Counted from the stretch's first letter, positions 45,772-55,389 are shown. The stretch: 64,000 bases of DNA from Rhodovarius crocodyli (GCA_945901085.1 CAMDJV010000014.1:1-64000), one strand, 5' to 3'. The notes: generated by a model from the sequence alone, not told the origin. Translations and numbers: made by a program.

Positions 45772-47184
45772 ATGGCGCATACGCTTTCCACCCTATGCTA
45801 CCTTGTCGCCTCGGTGCTGTTCATTCTGGCGCTGCGCGGCCTCTCTCACCCTGAGACCAGCCAGAAGGGCAACCAATACGGTATGATCGGCATGGGGATC
45901 GCCATTGGCGCCACCATGCTGCAGCCGGGCATGTCGCTCTCAGGCATTGGTATTATCATTGCCGGCCTCGCGGTTGGTGGCTCAATCGGCGCGGTGCTGG
46001 CGCAGAGGATTGCCATGACCTCGCTGCCGCAATTGGTGGCGGCCTTCCACTCGCTGGTCGGCATGGCGGCGGTTGCAGTGGCGGCGGCGGCCTTCTACGC
46101 GCCGGACAGCTTTGGCATTGCCAAGGCGGAGGGCGGCATCAAGACGGCCTCGCTGCTGGAGATGTCGCTCGGTCTGGCGATTGGTGCGATCACCTTCTCG
46201 GGTTCGGTCATCGCCTTCCTCAAGCTGGATGGGCGGATGTCGGGCGCGCCCATCACCTTCCAGGGCCAGCACAAGATCAATGCGGCGCTCGGTGCGCTGC
46301 TGCTGCTGTTCATCCTGCTCTTCGTGGCCACGGGTTCGCCGATCTTCTTCTGGCTGATTGCAGGCCTGTCCTTCGTGCTGGGCTATCTGCTGATCATCCC
46401 CATTGGCGGTGCGGATATGCCCGTCGTGGTCTCCATGCTGAACAGCTATTCCGGCTGGGCAGCGGCGGGGATTGGTTTCACCATCGGCAATCTGCTGCTG
46501 ATCGTGACCGGCGCGCTGGTGGGTGCTTCGGGCGCCATTCTCTCCTACATCATGTGCAAGGGGATGAACCGTTCGATCATCAATGTGCTGCTGGGTGGCT
46601 TTGGCTCGGATGGCGGCGTGGCGGGCCCGGGTGGTGGTGGCGATAGCGACCGCCCGCCGGTCAAGGCCGGCAGCCCAGAAGACGCGGCCTATATGATGAA
46701 GAACGCCCAGAAGATCATCGTGGTGCCGGGCTATGGCATGGCGGTGGCGCAGGCCCAGCAGGTGCTGCGCGAGATGGGAGATCTGCTCAAGAAGGAAGGC
46801 GTGGAGATCAAATACGCCATCCACCCTGTGGCCGGCCGCATGCCTGGGCACATGAACGTGCTACTGGCCGAGGCCAATGTGCCTTATGATGAGGTCTTCG
46901 AACTCGAGGAAATCAACCCCGAATTCGCTGATGCCGACGTCGCCTTCGTGATCGGCGCCAATGACGTGACGAACCCTGCGGCGAAGACCGACAAATCCAG
47001 CGCCATCTATGGCATGCCTATTCTGGATGTGGAGCGCGCCAAGACGGTGTTCTTCATCAAGCGCGGCATGGCCTCGGGTTATGCCGGCGTGGACAATGAA
47101 CTCTTCTTCCGGCCGAACACCATGATGCTGTTTGGCGATGCGAAGAAGGTGACGCAGGAAATCGTCCAGGCTCTGCAGCGCTGA
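45772..47184 (+). CDS. pntB: NAD(P) transhydrogenase, beta subunit
   Basis: A 470-residue subunit with about nine membrane helices (to residue about 265) followed by the NADP(H)-binding domain III: IIVVPGYGMAVAQAQ, YAIHPVAGRMPGHMNVLLAEA, FVIGANDVTNPAAK and FFIKRGMASGYAGVDN. All hallmark loops are intact. With PntAA and PntAB it completes the pump. A perfect 11-bp hairpin follows 20 bp after the stop. Confidence 0.96.
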   Translation: MAHTLSTLCYLVASVLFILALRGLSHPETSQKGNQYGMIGMGIAIGATMLQPGMSLSGIGIIIAGLAVGGSIGAVLAQRIAMTSLPQLVAAFHSLVGMAAVAVAAAAFYAPDSFGIAKAEGGIKTASLLEMSLGLAIGAITFSGSVIAFLKLDGRMSGAPITFQGQHKINAALGALLLLFILLFVATGSPIFFWLIAGLSFVLGYLLIIPIGGADMPVVVSMLNSYSGWAAAGIGFTIGNLLLIVTGALVGASGAILSYIMCKGMNRSIINVLLGGFGSDGGVAGPGGGGDSDRPPVKAGSPEDAAYMMKNAQKIIVVPGYGMAVAQAQQVLREMGDLLKKEGVEIKYAIHPVAGRMPGHMNVLLAEANVPYDEVFELEEINPEFADADVAFVIGANDVTNPAAKTDKSSAIYGMPILDVERAKTVFFIKRGMASGYAGVDNELFFRPNTMMLFGDAKKVTQEIVQALQR

Positions 47185-47203
47185 GCCTGGCTTTCACCGA
47201 GAG

Positions 47204-47230
47204 CCTCCAGGTGGTTTTGCCACCTGGAGG
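47204..47230. terminator. 11-bp perfect hairpin between convergent genes
   Basis: CCTCCAGGTGG and CCACCTGGAGG pair perfectly around the loop TTTTG. It lies between the ends of pntB (plus) and the DUF3297 gene (minus). There is no T tract on either side, so it is a bidirectional transcript-end or 3'-stabilising hairpin rather than a classic terminator. Confidence 0.6.
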
Positions 47231-47245
47231 AAATGGGCTGGTCTG

Positions 47246-47506
47246 TTACCGCCGATAGGCCTCAACCACGCCACTCAGCTTCTGGGTCAGCGGCTTGCCG
47301 CGCCGGTCCACGCTGCGCCCGAGGCTCACCCGCACCCAGCCTTCGGAGACGCAATATTCTTCCACATTGGTCCGCTCCACCCCGTTGAAGCGGATGCCCA
47401 CGCCTTGCTGCAGCAAGGCCGCATTGTGGAAGGGGCTGGCCGGGTCGGTCGAGAGACGGTCGGGCATTGCCTCGGTGGCGGCGGGGCTTGTGGGTTCTTC
47501 GGTCAT
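47246..47506 (-). CDS. DUF3297-family protein
   Basis: An 86-residue cytoplasmic protein with MPDRLSTDPASPFHNAALL, GVGIRFNGVERTNVEEYCVS and EGWVRVSLGRSVDRRGKPLT, which match the DUF3297 family of Proteobacteria. AGGA precedes the ATG by nine bases. It follows ychF on the same strand by 41 bp. No function is known. Confidence 0.85.
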   Translation of the reverse strand: MTEEPTSPAATEAMPDRLSTDPASPFHNAALLQQGVGIRFNGVERTNVEEYCVSEGWVRVSLGRSVDRRGKPLTQKLSGVVEAYRR

Positions 47507-47547
47507 GCTGGTCCTGGAGTTGGTGGCTGCGGTGTGGCGCCGCCGGT

Positions 47548-48642
47548 TCAGACGTTGAAGCGGAAATTCATCACATCGCCATCGCGCACGATATAGGGCT
47601 TGCCCTCGATGCGCAGCTTGCCGGCCTCCTTCGCACCCTGCTCGCCATTCAGTGCGATGTAATCCTCATAGCCGATGGTCTCGGCGGCAATAAAACCACG
47701 CTCGAAATCGCCATGAATCACGCCGGCCGCCTGGGGGGCCGCGGTGCCGCGGATGATGGTCCAGGCCCGCGTTTCCTTGGGGCCGCAGGTGAAATAGGTG
47801 ATCAGCCCCAGCAAATCATAACCGGCGCGGATCACCCGATCGAGGCCGCTATCGGGCAGGCCGAGGGATTCGAGGAATTCGCCGCGGTCATCGCCGGCCA
47901 TCTGGCTGATTTCGGCCTCGATGGCCGCACTCACCACCACGGCGCGGGCATTCTCGGCCGCGGCCTTTTCCATCACCCGGGCGGAGAATGCATTGCCGGT
48001 GGCGGCACTCGCCTCCTCGACATTGCAGACATAGAGCACGGGCTTTGTGGTCATCAGTTGCAGGCGGCGGGCGTTTTCCTCTTCACCCTGGGGGATGGCG
48101 GTGCGGGCGGGGCGGCCGGCGATGAGGGCGGCCAGCAATGGCTCGATCAGCGCCAGTTGGGCGGCCGATTCCTTGTCACCACCGCGGGCGCGCTTGATGA
48201 GGCCTTGCTGGCGTTTTTCCAGCGAATCCATATCGGCCAGCATCAGTTCGGTCTCGACCGTATCGGCATCGCGCAGCGGATCGACCGAGCCATCGACATG
48301 GGTGACATCCACATCCTCGAAACAGCGCAGCACATGCACGATGGCGTCGGTCTCGCGGATATTGGCCAGGAACTGGTTGCCCAGGCCCTCGCCCTTGCTG
48401 GCGCCGCGCACGAGGCCCGCGATATCGACGAATTCAAGGCTGGTGGGGATGATTTTCTGGCTCTTGGCCACCCGGGCCAGATTGTCGAGCCTGGGGTCGG
48501 GCACCGCAACCCGGCCGGTATTGGGCTCGATGGTGCAGAAGGGATAATTCGCCGCCTGCGCCGCCACCGTCTGGGTCAGCGCATTGAACAGCGTGGATTT
48601 GCCGACATTGGGCAGGCCCACAATCCCGCAATTGAAACCCAT
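47548..48642 (-). CDS. ychF: redox-regulated ATPase YchF
   Basis: Obg-family P-loop protein of 364 residues, an ATPase rather than a GTPase, associated with ribosomes and stress. Motifs: GIVGLPNVGKSTLFNAL (P-loop), NYPFCTIEPNTGRVAVPD, VDIAGLVRGASKGEGLGNQF (G3) and a C-terminal TGS-like domain ending IVRDGDVMNFRFNV. Usual neighbour of pth; here one unknown gene lies between them. Confidence 0.95.
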   Translation of the reverse strand: MGFNCGIVGLPNVGKSTLFNALTQTVAAQAANYPFCTIEPNTGRVAVPDPRLDNLARVAKSQKIIPTSLEFVDIAGLVRGASKGEGLGNQFLANIRETDAIVHVLRCFEDVDVTHVDGSVDPLRDADTVETELMLADMDSLEKRQQGLIKRARGGDKESAAQLALIEPLLAALIAGRPARTAIPQGEEENARRLQLMTTKPVLYVCNVEEASAATGNAFSARVMEKAAAENARAVVVSAAIEAEISQMAGDDRGEFLESLGLPDSGLDRVIRAGYDLLGLITYFTCGPKETRAWTIIRGTAAPQAAGVIHGDFERGFIAAETIGYEDYIALNGEQGAKEAGKLRIEGKPYIVRDGDVMNFRFNV

Positions 48643-48803
48643 TTTTCTGCCTGTTGGTTCGTGCTTCGCATGAAGGCCGCGCGGTGGCGGCCTCAGCGGT
48701 TGCTAAGCGGTTGCGATCTATGCGCGGGGTTTGGCATGGGCGTCACCGCAAGGCTAGCCGAGGCCCATGGAAATCAGGCCCTGGGGCCGAGGAAAGGCCC
48801 CAA

Positions 48804-49235
48804 TCAGCCCAGCGCCTGGGCCAATTCCTGCGCCATGATGGAAGCCGCAATGCGCGCCGCGCCATCATCGGTGGGCAGCGCCAATGCCGCCGCCCGCAGC
48901 GCTGGCACCAGCGTGGCCGCGGGCAGGCCGGCGCGTTCGGCGGCGCGGGCCATGCGCTGGGCGGCATCCGCGCTGCCCAGGCAATCAGCGGCTTCGAGCA
49001 GCAGGGCGGCGCGCAGGGCAGCATCACTCGCCGCCTGGGCCACGATGCGGGCGCGGCGGATATCACTCAGCGGGCCGGCATCGGTGGGGCCGGGCAGGCA
49101 GGCGCGCAGGCCGGCCGCCGCCTGTGCCAGGGTTTGCGCCTCGCGCATCAGGGCGCTGGCCAGGGCGGCGGCGGCATTGGCCTGATCCTCCAGCCCCGGG
49201 CCACCACCGAAATCGAATTCCATATGCGGGTCCAT
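48804..49235 (-). CDS. hypothetical helical protein between pth and ychF
   Basis: A 143-residue, alanine-rich (over a quarter Ala by eye) helical protein starting MDPHMEFDFGGGPGLEDQ. No domain recognised; helix-rich sequence such as AAALASALMREAQTLAQ and RAARIAASIMAQELA-like repeats suggests a bundle. The ATG at 49235 overlaps the pth stop by one base (TGATG); a GTG one codon earlier is also possible. Tight coupling to pth suggests a real gene. A GGGGCC/GGCCCC hairpin follows its stop. Confidence 0.6.
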   Translation of the reverse strand: MDPHMEFDFGGGPGLEDQANAAAALASALMREAQTLAQAAAGLRACLPGPTDAGPLSDIRRARIVAQAASDAALRAALLLEAADCLGSADAAQRMARAAERAGLPAATLVPALRAAALALPTDDGAARIAASIMAQELAQALG

Positions 49236-49807
49236 CACGCCTCCTGGGTCAGCAATGCGACGCGGGTCATGAAATCGGCCTCCCGCCCTTCGGCCAGCAT
49301 GGGCGCGGCATCGGCCAGGCTCTCCAGCAGCGGCGCCAGCCAGGTTTCGTCCTTGGCGAAATTGCCCAGCACATGGCCGGTGACGCGCGCCTTGTCGCCC
49401 GGATGGCCAATGCCCAGCCGCACCCGGGCGAAATCGGCGGTGGCGAGGGCGCGCTGCATATCGCGCAGGCCATTATGCCCAGCCGTGCCGCCACCGCGCT
49501 TCACCCGGATTTTCCCAGGTGCGAGGTCCAGCTCATCATGCCAGGCGGTGATCGCGGCGGGGGCGATTTTGTGGAACGCGGCCGCAGCCTGCACCGCATC
49601 GCCGGAGAGATTCATATAGGTCATTGGCTTGAGCAGCAGAACCCGCGCGAGGCCGATGCTGCCCGCCGTGGTCTCGCCCTTGAACTGCTTTTTCCATGGC
49701 GGAAAGCGATGGCGCCGGGCGATCTCGTCCAGCGCCATGAAGCCGATATTGTGCCGCTGCCGGGCATGCTCTGAGCCGGGATTACCCAGCCCGACCCAGA
49801 GCAGCAC
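49235..49807 (-). CDS. pth: peptidyl-tRNA hydrolase
   Basis: Releases peptides from tRNA dropped by stalled ribosomes; 190 residues. The active-site residues Asn9, His19 and Asp91 are present (WVGLGNPGSEHARQRHNIGF, WHDELDLAPGKIRVKRGGG), with KPMTYMNLSG between. It starts at a GTG with AAGG in the spacer after rplY, 9 bp away, so the two form an operon. The order rplY-pth-ychF is standard in the class. Confidence 0.95.
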   Translation of the reverse strand: MLLWVGLGNPGSEHARQRHNIGFMALDEIARRHRFPPWKKQFKGETTAGSIGLARVLLLKPMTYMNLSGDAVQAAAAFHKIAPAAITAWHDELDLAPGKIRVKRGGGTAGHNGLRDMQRALATADFARVRLGIGHPGDKARVTGHVLGNFAKDETWLAPLLESLADAAPMLAEGREADFMTRVALLTQEA

Positions 49808-49816
49808 GGCTGTGCC

Positions 49817-50488
49817 TTACTTCTTCTTCGCCGGAGCAGCGGCGGCGGGTGCCGCCTTGGGCGCCTGCTTGCCCTTGCCCTTGGCCGGGGCCGCCACCAC
49901 CACCGGTGCGGCGATTTCCTCAACCACGGGGGCTGCGATGGTCGCGACCACGAAGTCCCGGTTGATCACCGCCTTGGCGCCGAAATTCGACACCAGCGCG
50001 GACCAGCGCAGGCTGTCACCAATGGCGGCAGCGGCGAGGTCGATCTCGAACTTCTCCGGGGCCAGATCGGGCTCCGCCAGCACTTCCAACTCGCGGCGCA
50101 CGACGTTGAGCGTGCCGCCGGCCTTGAGGCCGGGGCAGGTGGCCTCATTGATGAACACCACCGGCACCTTGATGCGAATGCGCGCACCGGGGGCCAGACG
50201 CTGGAAATCAATATGCACCGGCCGGTCACTGACCGGGTGGAACTGGATTTCCCGCATCAACGCGGTTTCGGTCGGCCCACCGGCCACCGCAACCTCATAA
50301 ATATGCGACTGCCAGGAGCCCTTATGCATCTCCTTCATGATGACGCGCGGGTCGAGCTGAATCAGCGTCGCCTCCCGCTTCGCACCATACACCACTCCGG
50401 GCACGAAGCCCTCTCGCCGGGTCGCGCGCGCCGCCCCCTTACCGGCCCGCTCGCGCGCCGCAGCCTCGATCCTGATTGTTTGGACCAT
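49817..50488 (-). CDS. rplY: 50S ribosomal protein L25/general stress protein Ctc
   Basis: 5S rRNA-binding ribosomal protein of the long (TL5/Ctc) form, 223 residues: N-terminal L25 domain (ERAGKGAARATRREGFVPGVVYG), C-terminal beta domain (GARIRIKVPVVFINEATCPG) and an Ala/Pro/Lys tail. GGAG precedes the ATG at 50488; an upstream in-frame ATG is not preferred. First gene of the rplY-pth-unknown-ychF operon. Confidence 0.94.
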   Translation of the reverse strand: MVQTIRIEAAARERAGKGAARATRREGFVPGVVYGAKREATLIQLDPRVIMKEMHKGSWQSHIYEVAVAGGPTETALMREIQFHPVSDRPVHIDFQRLAPGARIRIKVPVVFINEATCPGLKAGGTLNVVRRELEVLAEPDLAPEKFEIDLAAAAIGDSLRWSALVSNFGAKAVINRDFVVATIAAPVVEEIAAPVVVAAPAKGKGKQAPKAAPAAAAPAKKK

Positions 50489-50692
50489 GCCACTCGCTCC
50501 TATTTCGGGTTTGAACTGGCGCATCAACGCCAATTACGCCGGCCTCCAGGGGTGCCAGCGCGGATGCGTGGTAGCGGGGGGGGGAGGGGAATGCAAGGGG
50601 GCGCTTGTTGCCCGGGGGAAGGCGCTGCCTTTCCCCGTACCCCTATCCGGCAAGGGCCGTGGGGGCCTTGCAACCCGGGAGAGAGCCTAGAT

Positions 50693-52264
50693 TCAGGCTG
50701 CTGGGGGTTCGCGGCGTTCGCGTTTGACCAATAATTTGTTCAGGGCGTGGACGTAGGCGCGGGCGGAGGCCACGATGGTGTCGGTGTCGGCGCCTTGGCC
50801 ATCCACCAGCTTGCCGGCCTCTTCCATGCGCACTGTCACCCTTGCTTGCGCATCGGTGCCGCCGGTCACGTTCTGCACGGCGTAGAGTTTGAGGGCCACA
50901 TCATGGGGGTAGGCATCGCGAATCGCGGCGAAGGTCGCGTCCACCGCGCCATCGCCAGTGGCCATGCCATCGCGCTTTTCGCCATCCACCTCCAGTGACA
51001 GCGTGGCCATGGGCTTGGCCCCCATGCCTGTCGCCACCGTCAATGCGGTCAGCTTCACCCGGTTCTGTTGGTTGGAGATCTCGTCATCCACCAGGGCGGC
51101 GATATCCTCGTCATAGACAATTTTCTTGCGGTCGGCCAAATCCTTGAAGCGCTTGAAAGCGTCATTCAACTGATTGTCGCCCACCTCATAGCCCAGCGTG
51201 GCCAAGCGGTCGCGGAAGGCGGCGCGGCCGGAATGCTTGCCCAGCACCAGGGAGGATTTCGTCCAGCCCACGCTTTCGGGCGTCATGATCTCGTAAGTGC
51301 TCGCATCCTTCAGCACGCCATCCTGGTGGATGCCGGATTCATGGGCGAAGGCGTTGCGGCCCACGATGGCCTTATTGGGCTGCACATCAAAGCCGGTGAT
51401 GGCGGCGAGCAGGCGCGAGATGCCCAGCAGCCGGGTGGTCTTGATCGAATGCTTCGCCGCCAGCTTGTCATGGCGGGTGCGCAGCGCCATCACCGCCTCT
51501 TCCAAGGCGGCATTGCCCGCGCGCTCGCCAATGCCATTGATGGTGCATTCAATCTGCCGCACACCGGCCTGCACTGCGGCCAGGGTATTGGCCACCGCCA
51601 GGCCCAGATCATTGTGGTTGTGGGTGGAGAAGATCACCTGATCGGCATTGGGCACCCGCTCGCGCAGCATGCGGAATTGCCGCGCAGTCTCCTCCGGCAA
51701 GGCATAGCCCACGGTGTCGGGGATGTTGATGGTCGTCGCGCCGGCGCGGATCGCCGCCTCGACGCAGCGACACAGAAAATCATCCTCCGAGCGGCTGCCA
51801 TCCTCGGCCGACCATTCGACATCAGCGGCATGGTTGCGCGCGAGGGTGACGCTCTCGGTGATGCGGGCCAGCACCTCATCATGGCTCATGCGCAGCTTCA
51901 CGCGCATATGCAGCTCCGAAGTGGCCAGCACGATATGGATGCGCGGCCGCGCGGCGGGCTTCACCGCATTGGCGCTGGCCATGATATCGGCCGAATTGGC
52001 GCGCGAGAGCGAAGCGACCACCGGGCCCTCTTTGGCGAATTTGCGCGCGATGGATTGCACGCTTTCAAAATCGCCAGGGCTGGCAATGGCGAAACCGGCC
52101 TCGATAACATCGACGCCCAGATCATCGAGCGCCTCGGCCATGCGCAGCTTCTCCTCGAGATTCATCGAGAAGCCGGGCGATTGCTCGCCATCGCGCAGCG
52201 TGGTGTCGAAGAAGATGATGCGGTCGTCGTCCAACTGGCCAAAGCTGGGATGGATGATGGGCAT
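50693..52264 (-). CDS. leuA: 2-isopropylmalate synthase
   Basis: First committed enzyme of leucine biosynthesis, condensing acetyl-CoA with 2-oxoisovalerate; 523 residues. The catalytic TIM barrel shows FFDTTLRDGEQSPGFSMN (about 18-35), STHNHNDLGLAVANTLA and GERAGNAALEEAVMAL. The C-terminal LeuA allosteric domain (VATGMGAKPMATLSLEVDG) implies leucine feedback. Start MPIIHPSFGQLDDDRI at 52264 is preferred to an upstream ATG. The 227-bp upstream gap contains a possible leader ORF but no clear attenuator. Confidence 0.95.
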   Translation of the reverse strand: MPIIHPSFGQLDDDRIIFFDTTLRDGEQSPGFSMNLEEKLRMAEALDDLGVDVIEAGFAIASPGDFESVQSIARKFAKEGPVVASLSRANSADIMASANAVKPAARPRIHIVLATSELHMRVKLRMSHDEVLARITESVTLARNHAADVEWSAEDGSRSEDDFLCRCVEAAIRAGATTINIPDTVGYALPEETARQFRMLRERVPNADQVIFSTHNHNDLGLAVANTLAAVQAGVRQIECTINGIGERAGNAALEEAVMALRTRHDKLAAKHSIKTTRLLGISRLLAAITGFDVQPNKAIVGRNAFAHESGIHQDGVLKDASTYEIMTPESVGWTKSSLVLGKHSGRAAFRDRLATLGYEVGDNQLNDAFKRFKDLADRKKIVYDEDIAALVDDEISNQQNRVKLTALTVATGMGAKPMATLSLEVDGEKRDGMATGDGAVDATFAAIRDAYPHDVALKLYAVQNVTGGTDAQARVTVRMEEAGKLVDGQGADTDTIVASARAYVHALNKLLVKRERREPPAA

Positions 52265-52491
52265 GTTATGCTTTTCCGTATGCGTGGGCTTCGAAGGGGG
52301 CACCCCCCATTTTGCTTCCCCTGGGCGACCCCGGCCGATGGCCAGGCATGCTGCTCAGGGGCGCGTAAGTCGAAGCGGAAGGATGGCGCCGGACGCGCGC
52401 GACGGCTGCAGCGGCAGAACCGCAGCGCAGACAGCACAAAGGGACAGGCGCATCACCATGGGGCCCAGCCTAGCCCTCGGCCGCGCGGCAA

Positions 52492-55389
52492 TCAAGCACG
52501 GCCATGGCCCAAGGGGGCAAAGGAGGCCTGTTGGGCCAGTTCCTGGATCATCGCCTGCAGCAGCGCCATGCGCCTCGCATTGAAGGTGGCAGGGGGCATG
52601 GTCTGCATCTCGGCCTTGCCGCCGCGGCGCAGCCAGACATGAAACTCGCAGCCCGCCGCTGGGGTGATACGCTCAATCTGCCAATCCAACAGCCCGATCT
52701 GCGCCAATTCCATGATCATCAGCGCAAAGCTTGAGGGCGTGAATTGCCACACATGCAGGTCAAGATACGCCGATGCGGGCGCTTCGCTGATTTCGCTGAA
52801 GATTTTATAGGCAAATGGTACATCATTGGTGAAGCTCAGCGCCTTGACGCTTTCCTGGCCCCAGGCCCCCATGCCGTTATTGTTGATGCAATAGGCGTAT
52901 TGTTCATAGGCGGTGCGGGCGGGGTGGCGGGAGCGGCGCTGCTGATGCGCTTCCAGCACATGCGCGGTATTGGTCAGGGGGCGGAAATAATCAAAGCAGA
53001 AGCGCTTATCCGGCACAGCGAGAATAACGCTGCCGCTCGGCCGCAGCAATCTCGCCGCACCGTCCAGAAATCCCACGAAATCAGGTACATGCTCGATCAC
53101 GTGGCTGGCCAGCAGCGCATCGAAGCTGCCACGCAGGGCGGGGTCCACCGCATCCGAGATCACCCCCTCGGACCAGACGAAATCCACCGCCTCGATCCGC
53201 TCGGTCGAGACATGAGGGTCTTGGTGATACTTCGCCACCAGATCGGCCTGGCTGGCATGGTCGATGATGGTGGTGTTCCAGCCCTCGCTGCGCGGGGCGA
53301 GGGGGTTGTAGCTGGGGCCGATCTCCAGCAGCCGCGCCTCCTTGGGCAAATGGCCGATTAATAGGCTGGCCCGCGCCGCCTGGCCGGACAGCATGGCGGC
53401 TGCGGGGCGGCGATGGGCCTCCCAGGGGCCGACCCGGCGGCTGGGTGTCGCCGCATACTCGAAGCGCCCATCAAGCGCGAGGTTGGGGTTGTAATAAGGG
53501 TCCTCGCCATGGCTGGCCGGCGGTGCCGTCGGCTGGGTGTCGGTCACGACGGGCTGAAAATCCGCCAGGATCTGCGGCCGGGGGTTGGCCCGGTGGAGCT
53601 GGGCGAATGGGGTATGGATATGGCGTAGGCCCATGGCCTGCATGCGCCTCGACAGGCCAATCGCCGCGTCTCGTGCGGCAATCCCCCCCTCCAGCATCCC
53701 CGCCGCGAGCACCGGGGCGCGGCGAAAGGCCATGCAGGCGCTGGGCAGGGCGGAGACGGTGCGCAGCAGCGCCTTCACCCCATGGCCGCCCTGGCCGAGG
53801 GCGGCCATGGGTATGAGGTCGGTTTGGGCATTGAGCACCAGGCCGATATTGGCGGCGCGGCCCTCCTCCTCAATGAGCCGGCAGCCCACCAGCCCCACCC
53901 CGGGGCGCAGCGCCTGGGAGAGCATCTCGTGCAGCCAGGAGGGGTCCTGTGGCATAAGGTCGGCATCGAGCAGCAGCATCACCTCGCCGCTCGCTTCCGC
54001 GATGGCCCGGTTGCGCAGGGTGGCGATATCCGGCGGGTCTGCCACGCTGATCAGCCGCACCCGCTCATCCTGTGCCAGCATGGCCAGCACGGTCAGCGCT
54101 GCCGCGGTGGTGGCGGCGGGATGGACCACCAGCAACTCGTCCGGCGCCGGCTCGGCGCGAAACAGCAACAGGCTGGCGCAGGCCAGAAGGTCACTGGCCG
54201 CCCCCTTTGCGATGAGGCCTATGCTCAGCCTTGGCAGCTCTTCTGGCAGGGCATGCACCACGCGGGTGAAATTCGCCATGCCCGGCACCGGCTGCAATTC
54301 GGCCACTACCCCCCGGCGGGCCAGATGGTCGGCGATGGCGCGCCGTGCCTTGGCCACGCATTGGTCCAGCCATTTCTGCGAGAAGGAACTGGCCGTGCTC
54401 ACCTGCCGCCAATGATAGAGCACGGCGGGGATGTGATGGATGCGTTCGGGGGCGGAGGCATCGGCCACCCGCAGCGCCAGATCGTAATCCTGGCTGCCCT
54501 CATAGCCCAGCCGCAGCCCGCCCAGCGCGATGAGAAGGCTGCGCCGGTAGCAGCCAAAATGGCTGACCATATTATGGCCGAGGATGAGGTCAGGGTCCCA
54601 GTCGGTCTTGAAATAGGGGGCGAAGCGGTGGCCATTCTCGTCGATGAGGTCTGAGTCGGTATAGATCAGGTCGGCATCCGGATGCGCCTCCAGCACCGCC
54701 GCCACCTCATAAAGCGCGTGCTGATGCACCAGGTCATCATGATCGAGCAGGCAGGCGAATTCGCCGCTGGCCAGGGCCAGGGCGGAATTGGTGGCAGCCG
54801 AGATATGGCCATTCTGTGGCCGGAAGGTCAGCTTGATGCGCGGCTCGGCTGCGGCGGCGAGGCGCAGAATCTCGCCGGTCTCGCCATCGGTCGAGGCGTC
54901 ATCGGCGATGCATAATTCCCAATTTGGCCAGGATTGCGCCCCCACCGAGGCGAGCATCTGGCGCAAATGCACGGGATTGGTGTTATGCACCGGCACCAGC
55001 ACCGAGAGCAGCGGCTTATGCGCCATGGTGGCGATATGGCCCGCGATGGCCTCACCATTGCCCTCGTCGGCGGCGAGGTCCGACTGCCCATAGGGGGCAT
55101 AGGCCCGGCCTTCCTCTTGGCCGTGCAACAGGTAATGCAGCAGCGGGTTGAAGCCCGCCTCAGCCACATCGGGATGAATGCTGAGGTAGAAGTGGCTGGC
55201 GAAGTCCGGCCCCGGGTCGCGGTTTTCAAAGCCGCCGTGTTTCAGATAATGCAGCGCCGGGTCCATCCCGCTTCTGGCCACATCTGGGTTGCGGCGCAGA
55301 TACCATTGCGCATCGAAGAACGCCGAAGCGCGGATCAGGGCGAGATGTTCGGCGGCTGCGCTATTGGTGTCTTCGCGATCGGTGGTCAT
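52492..55389 (-). CDS. large multidomain protein: GT2 glycosyltransferase(s) fused to a methyltransferase
   Basis: A 965-residue cytoplasmic protein. Order: two short tandem repeats of the WYLRRNPDVA...HYLKHG type (about 20-105), a GT2 glycosyltransferase (LLSVLVPVHN, CIADDASTDGE, LLDHDD as DxD, about 125-330), a second GT2-like domain (LNRAIAEASGEVMLLLDADL region, about 400-620) and a C-terminal class I methyltransferase (LLEIGPSYNPLAP, DALLASHVIEHV, RLLRPSGSVILAVPD, about 680-930). Predicted to build and methylate a surface glycan or to cap an O-antigen. It stands alone between leuA and an ABC operon, so its pathway is unknown. GGA precedes the ATG at 55389. Confidence 0.85.
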   Translation of the reverse strand: MTTDREDTNSAAAEHLALIRASAFFDAQWYLRRNPDVARSGMDPALHYLKHGGFENRDPGPDFASHFYLSIHPDVAEAGFNPLLHYLLHGQEEGRAYAPYGQSDLAADEGNGEAIAGHIATMAHKPLLSVLVPVHNTNPVHLRQMLASVGAQSWPNWELCIADDASTDGETGEILRLAAAAEPRIKLTFRPQNGHISAATNSALALASGEFACLLDHDDLVHQHALYEVAAVLEAHPDADLIYTDSDLIDENGHRFAPYFKTDWDPDLILGHNMVSHFGCYRRSLLIALGGLRLGYEGSQDYDLALRVADASAPERIHHIPAVLYHWRQVSTASSFSQKWLDQCVAKARRAIADHLARRGVVAELQPVPGMANFTRVVHALPEELPRLSIGLIAKGAASDLLACASLLLFRAEPAPDELLVVHPAATTAAALTVLAMLAQDERVRLISVADPPDIATLRNRAIAEASGEVMLLLDADLMPQDPSWLHEMLSQALRPGVGLVGCRLIEEEGRAANIGLVLNAQTDLIPMAALGQGGHGVKALLRTVSALPSACMAFRRAPVLAAGMLEGGIAARDAAIGLSRRMQAMGLRHIHTPFAQLHRANPRPQILADFQPVVTDTQPTAPPASHGEDPYYNPNLALDGRFEYAATPSRRVGPWEAHRRPAAAMLSGQAARASLLIGHLPKEARLLEIGPSYNPLAPRSEGWNTTIIDHASQADLVAKYHQDPHVSTERIEAVDFVWSEGVISDAVDPALRGSFDALLASHVIEHVPDFVGFLDGAARLLRPSGSVILAVPDKRFCFDYFRPLTNTAHVLEAHQQRRSRHPARTAYEQYAYCINNNGMGAWGQESVKALSFTNDVPFAYKIFSEISEAPASAYLDLHVWQFTPSSFALMIMELAQIGLLDWQIERITPAAGCEFHVWLRRGGKAEMQTMPPATFNARRMALLQAMIQELAQQASFAPLGHGRA

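Noticed and set aside
50596-50640. GC-rich hairpin between rplY and leuA as a rho-independent terminator
   Set aside because: The stem (GGGGGAAGGC/GCCTTTCCCC) is good but no T tract follows on either strand.
52355-52459. Possible leuA leader peptide (34 codons starting MVMRLSLCAV, seven Leu)
   Set aside because: Leucines are scattered rather than in a run, there is no Shine-Dalgarno and no clear terminator/antiterminator hairpins before leuA; kept only as a remote possibility.
51068-52642. A 524-codon plus-strand frame opposite leuA
   Set aside because: leuA on the minus strand has full catalytic motifs; the plus frame is a shadow.
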